Of a stretch of DNA of 64,000 nt, positions 62,007-64,000 are shown piece after piece. The notes below the pieces were generated by a model. That model worked only from the letters and a program-made list of their open reading frames with translations, did not search any database and was not told the DNA's origin. The position numbers were made by a program, and so were the translations under genes. Position 1 is the stretch's first letter. Every line of letters begins with the position of its first letter. The stretch is taken from NCBI RefSeq assembly GCF_029873635.1, contig NC_080426.1, forward strand, positions 52,962,093-53,026,092, written 5' to 3'. Source of the DNA: Malania oleifera. Its lineage: Eukaryota; Streptophyta; Magnoliopsida; Santalales; Ximeniaceae.

Positions 62007-64000
62007 GATGCGAATAGGGTTAGTTTTTGATATCTTTTGATCGACCTTCTATATATGGAGATTTTTTTCTTTCTTTTTATTCTCTTGTAATTGTCATTCT
62101 TTTGGTATACATCACCATGCTTTTAGGTAGGCTGTACCAATTCTTGAATATTCTATACTTTGTATTGCCTTCTTGATTAATGGAATGTTTACATGGTGTT
62201 TTTCATGTGTATATGTCTTTTTATGCTATAGTGTATTATTTTATGCATTCCATTTCTTGATCCTATGACTCTTACATATGTAGGTACATTGATTGACTTA
62301 ATTGCACCATGCAATGTTTCCCCTCTCTTGCATCCCAGGTTCTTTCTTTCCACACTTTAGTCAGGACATTGAAGTTTTAAGTTGGGGGTAGGGGTAGGAA
62401 AATACTACATGGCCCATCTTAAAGAACAAAAGTGACGGTTTTTTTATAAAAAAAAAAATTCAGTGAACAATTCAGTGCTTCATGGCATGTTAACACTGCT
62501 TATACTATTTACATACTTTTATATTACTTACATGTTACATGCATAGGCTTATCATTTCCATGACCATGTTATGCTCACTAACGAAGTAGGGAGTTATGTA
62601 TGTGTAGTTTCACATAGTACAACTAATACATTACTTTTCTCACTCAAAGAGGAAAGACTAGTGATTCATTTATGTTAATGTAGTTTTGTAAGCTCTTGTA
62701 TTCACATGGTACTTCATAAGGTTAGAACACACTTTCACATGGTTCGTATCACTTAAAGGTTCGTTGAGAGCACTAAGAGAACAACCATGGCGACTATGAC
62801 ACCTTGGGAGGTACTATTGAGTCTGTAGTTTATTTCTTGAGTAATTGATATCAAACTCTGAGTTTATGGAACTCAACTTCCCTTTTTCTGGATTCTTCTT
62901 GTATGCTAGTCTCTTTTCTTGCATTTTCTAGGCTCGAGATGATGTCTAGTGAGGAGATAGAAACCTAAGTCTTGTAACCTACTCAAGATATAAAAATTAA
63001 GCCACCCCTAGAGATAGACTTATTTCATGGACTCCCGTTCAAACTTAAATTTCCATTAGTGGTATGAAGGTATAAAAAGTTGTGAAAACTGTCCTAGCAA
63101 ACCATGAAAAGAAAAATGCATAAAAGAATGAGCAGAAGAGAAAAAGAAATTAAAAATATATAGAATACCTATTCCAAATATAAAAAGGTCAAGCTAGGGA
63201 CACAACACATATGATTTTACACGTTTGAAGATTCTTCAGCTATCTGATGCATCAGTTGTATTCACGCCTGGTCCATGAATAAGTCAACCTAGGGTGGTCT
63301 TGGTTGGATGTGGCGAGTAGGTGAGAAGACGCTAGGGTGAACGACCCGACACCTCATTAGTAGGCTAGATTCCATTCGTATAAGACTAGCTCACTCCATG
63401 TTTAGCGTTAGTTCTTCAAAATATGTGGGATGTTTGATCATGACATTCTTTCACATAAGAGAATGAACCTATTTTCTTGAGTGATTTCAAGGGTATATAC
63501 CAGTGAGGCTGAGTTAAGACAACCATTCTGTAGGTTTCCAAGGGTATTCTAAGAGTGACGAATCATGCACTTTACACATGCCTTATGTTGTGACCTATCT
63601 ATACTTGAATTTACATGATAATATTAACTATGAATTTCAATTGCTAGTTGATTCTCTATGAGTTTTGTTTTTCATGATGGTTGTACATTATGAGACCTGC
63701 ATGCGTAATTTGTTGTGGAGTTGTGTGCATGATGGAGTTATAAATAAAAGATCCTAGGTGTAATTAAGTTATATATTTGTATGTAAAATGGCATGACTAT
63801 GTTGCATGTTGTTCACGGACATTGGTTTTTGAGGGTATTGCCCTAGAAATCCTCACGAGACTATAACTCGTCCACTAGGATAACCCTAAGGGTTTAAAGC
63901 CTTGTTGCATATGGTAAATACAACTGTGTTTCTCACAAAAGAGGAGGTAGATAGGATTTTCTTAGTTTTCTTAGATTTTACTTTGCTCTAGGAATAGTAA
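62007..64000 (+). other. H 3' noncoding region
   Basis: No supported ORF. A purine-rich block 'aagttgggggtaggggtagg' (62379-62398) recalls the Athila PPT (compare AAGTTGGGGGT at 14859-14869 in the inverted copy). From about 62675 to the right edge it is the reverse-complement match of 14859-16108. The last bases ('tactttgctctagg') correspond to the segment just before the 3' LTR, so that LTR should begin within a few dozen bases outside the window. Confidence 0.7.

Larger units (their letters stand above)
21825..64000 (+). mobile_element. Athila-like Ty3/gypsy element H, split by nested insertions, 3' end outside window
   Basis: Segments of H: 5' LTR 21825-23366, primer site 23372-23389, gag 23502-24806, gag end and protease 47601-48689, linker with an AGGAGGCAACCC block 48690-49076, promoter-like block 49077-49621, additional ORF 49622-51071 and 61389-62006, and 3' noncoding 62007-64000. 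Inserted DNA: solo LTR S with B-C and M2 (24807-47600), and M3 (51072-61393 with its duplication). RT, RNase H and integrase are absent. At both insertion points the interrupted reading frame resumes after the insert plus its 5-bp duplication, which supports the reconstruction. Confidence 0.8.

Overview
This window is plant nuclear DNA made almost entirely of nested and decayed LTR retrotransposons. No ordinary host gene, tRNA, rRNA, CRISPR array or bacterial-type operon is visible. The assignment to a flowering plant with a repeat-rich genome rests on three things: Ty1/copia elements of the Sirevirus type (long ~1.7-2.2 kb LTRs, large gag, several GGGGGAG-type purine tracts before the 3' LTR, tRNA-Met primer sites), Ty3/gypsy elements of the Athila and Tat types, and A+T-rich sequence. 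The species cannot be told. Nearly every reading frame is broken, so coding entries are given as pseudogenes.

Layout. 1-1060: a minus-strand Sirevirus LTR end set in a Tat-type integrase relic. 1061-8486: a Sirevirus 3' end and LTR (to ~2890) fused to a 5'-truncated Sirevirus 'A' (integrase, RT, RNase H, 3' LTR). 8487-11297: the 5' end of a minus-strand gypsy element 'G1' (gag start, primer site, LTR). 11298-12956: a Sirevirus LTR fragment. 12957-16108: two Athila LTR pieces in inverted orientation plus an Athila 3' noncoding region. 16109-21734: minus-strand gag-only Sirevirus 'M1'.

21825 to past the right edge: one Athila-like element 'H', split by later insertions. Its 5' LTR, tRNA-Asp-type primer site and gag (21825-24806) are cut by a solo Sirevirus LTR 'S' (24807-24996 and 45648-47595). 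S is cut by a tandem Sirevirus array 'B-C' (24997-45647: LTR remnant, B, shared LTR, C, LTR). The last LTR of that array is cut by gag-only element 'M2' (37378-44608, target duplication ATATA). H resumes at 47601 with gag end and protease, lacks RT, RNase H and integrase, and goes on to an additional ORF. That ORF is cut by a complete minus-strand Sirevirus 'M3' (51072-61388, target duplication CCACC). H ends with a long 3' noncoding region to 64000.

How the parts work together: M3 carries the full set (gag, protease, integrase, RT, RNase H) plus an additional ORF behind pol. M1 and M2 keep LTRs, primer site, gag and purine tracts but no pol, so they look like parasites of a full element. The most interesting signals are a promoter-like block in front of the additional ORF in both M3 (copia) and H (gypsy), a covarying hairpin next to an almost invariant GGACGTAGG block in every Sirevirus LTR that reaches that far, and the same CTCGTCGACGAG palindrome arrays in a gypsy and a copia LTR.
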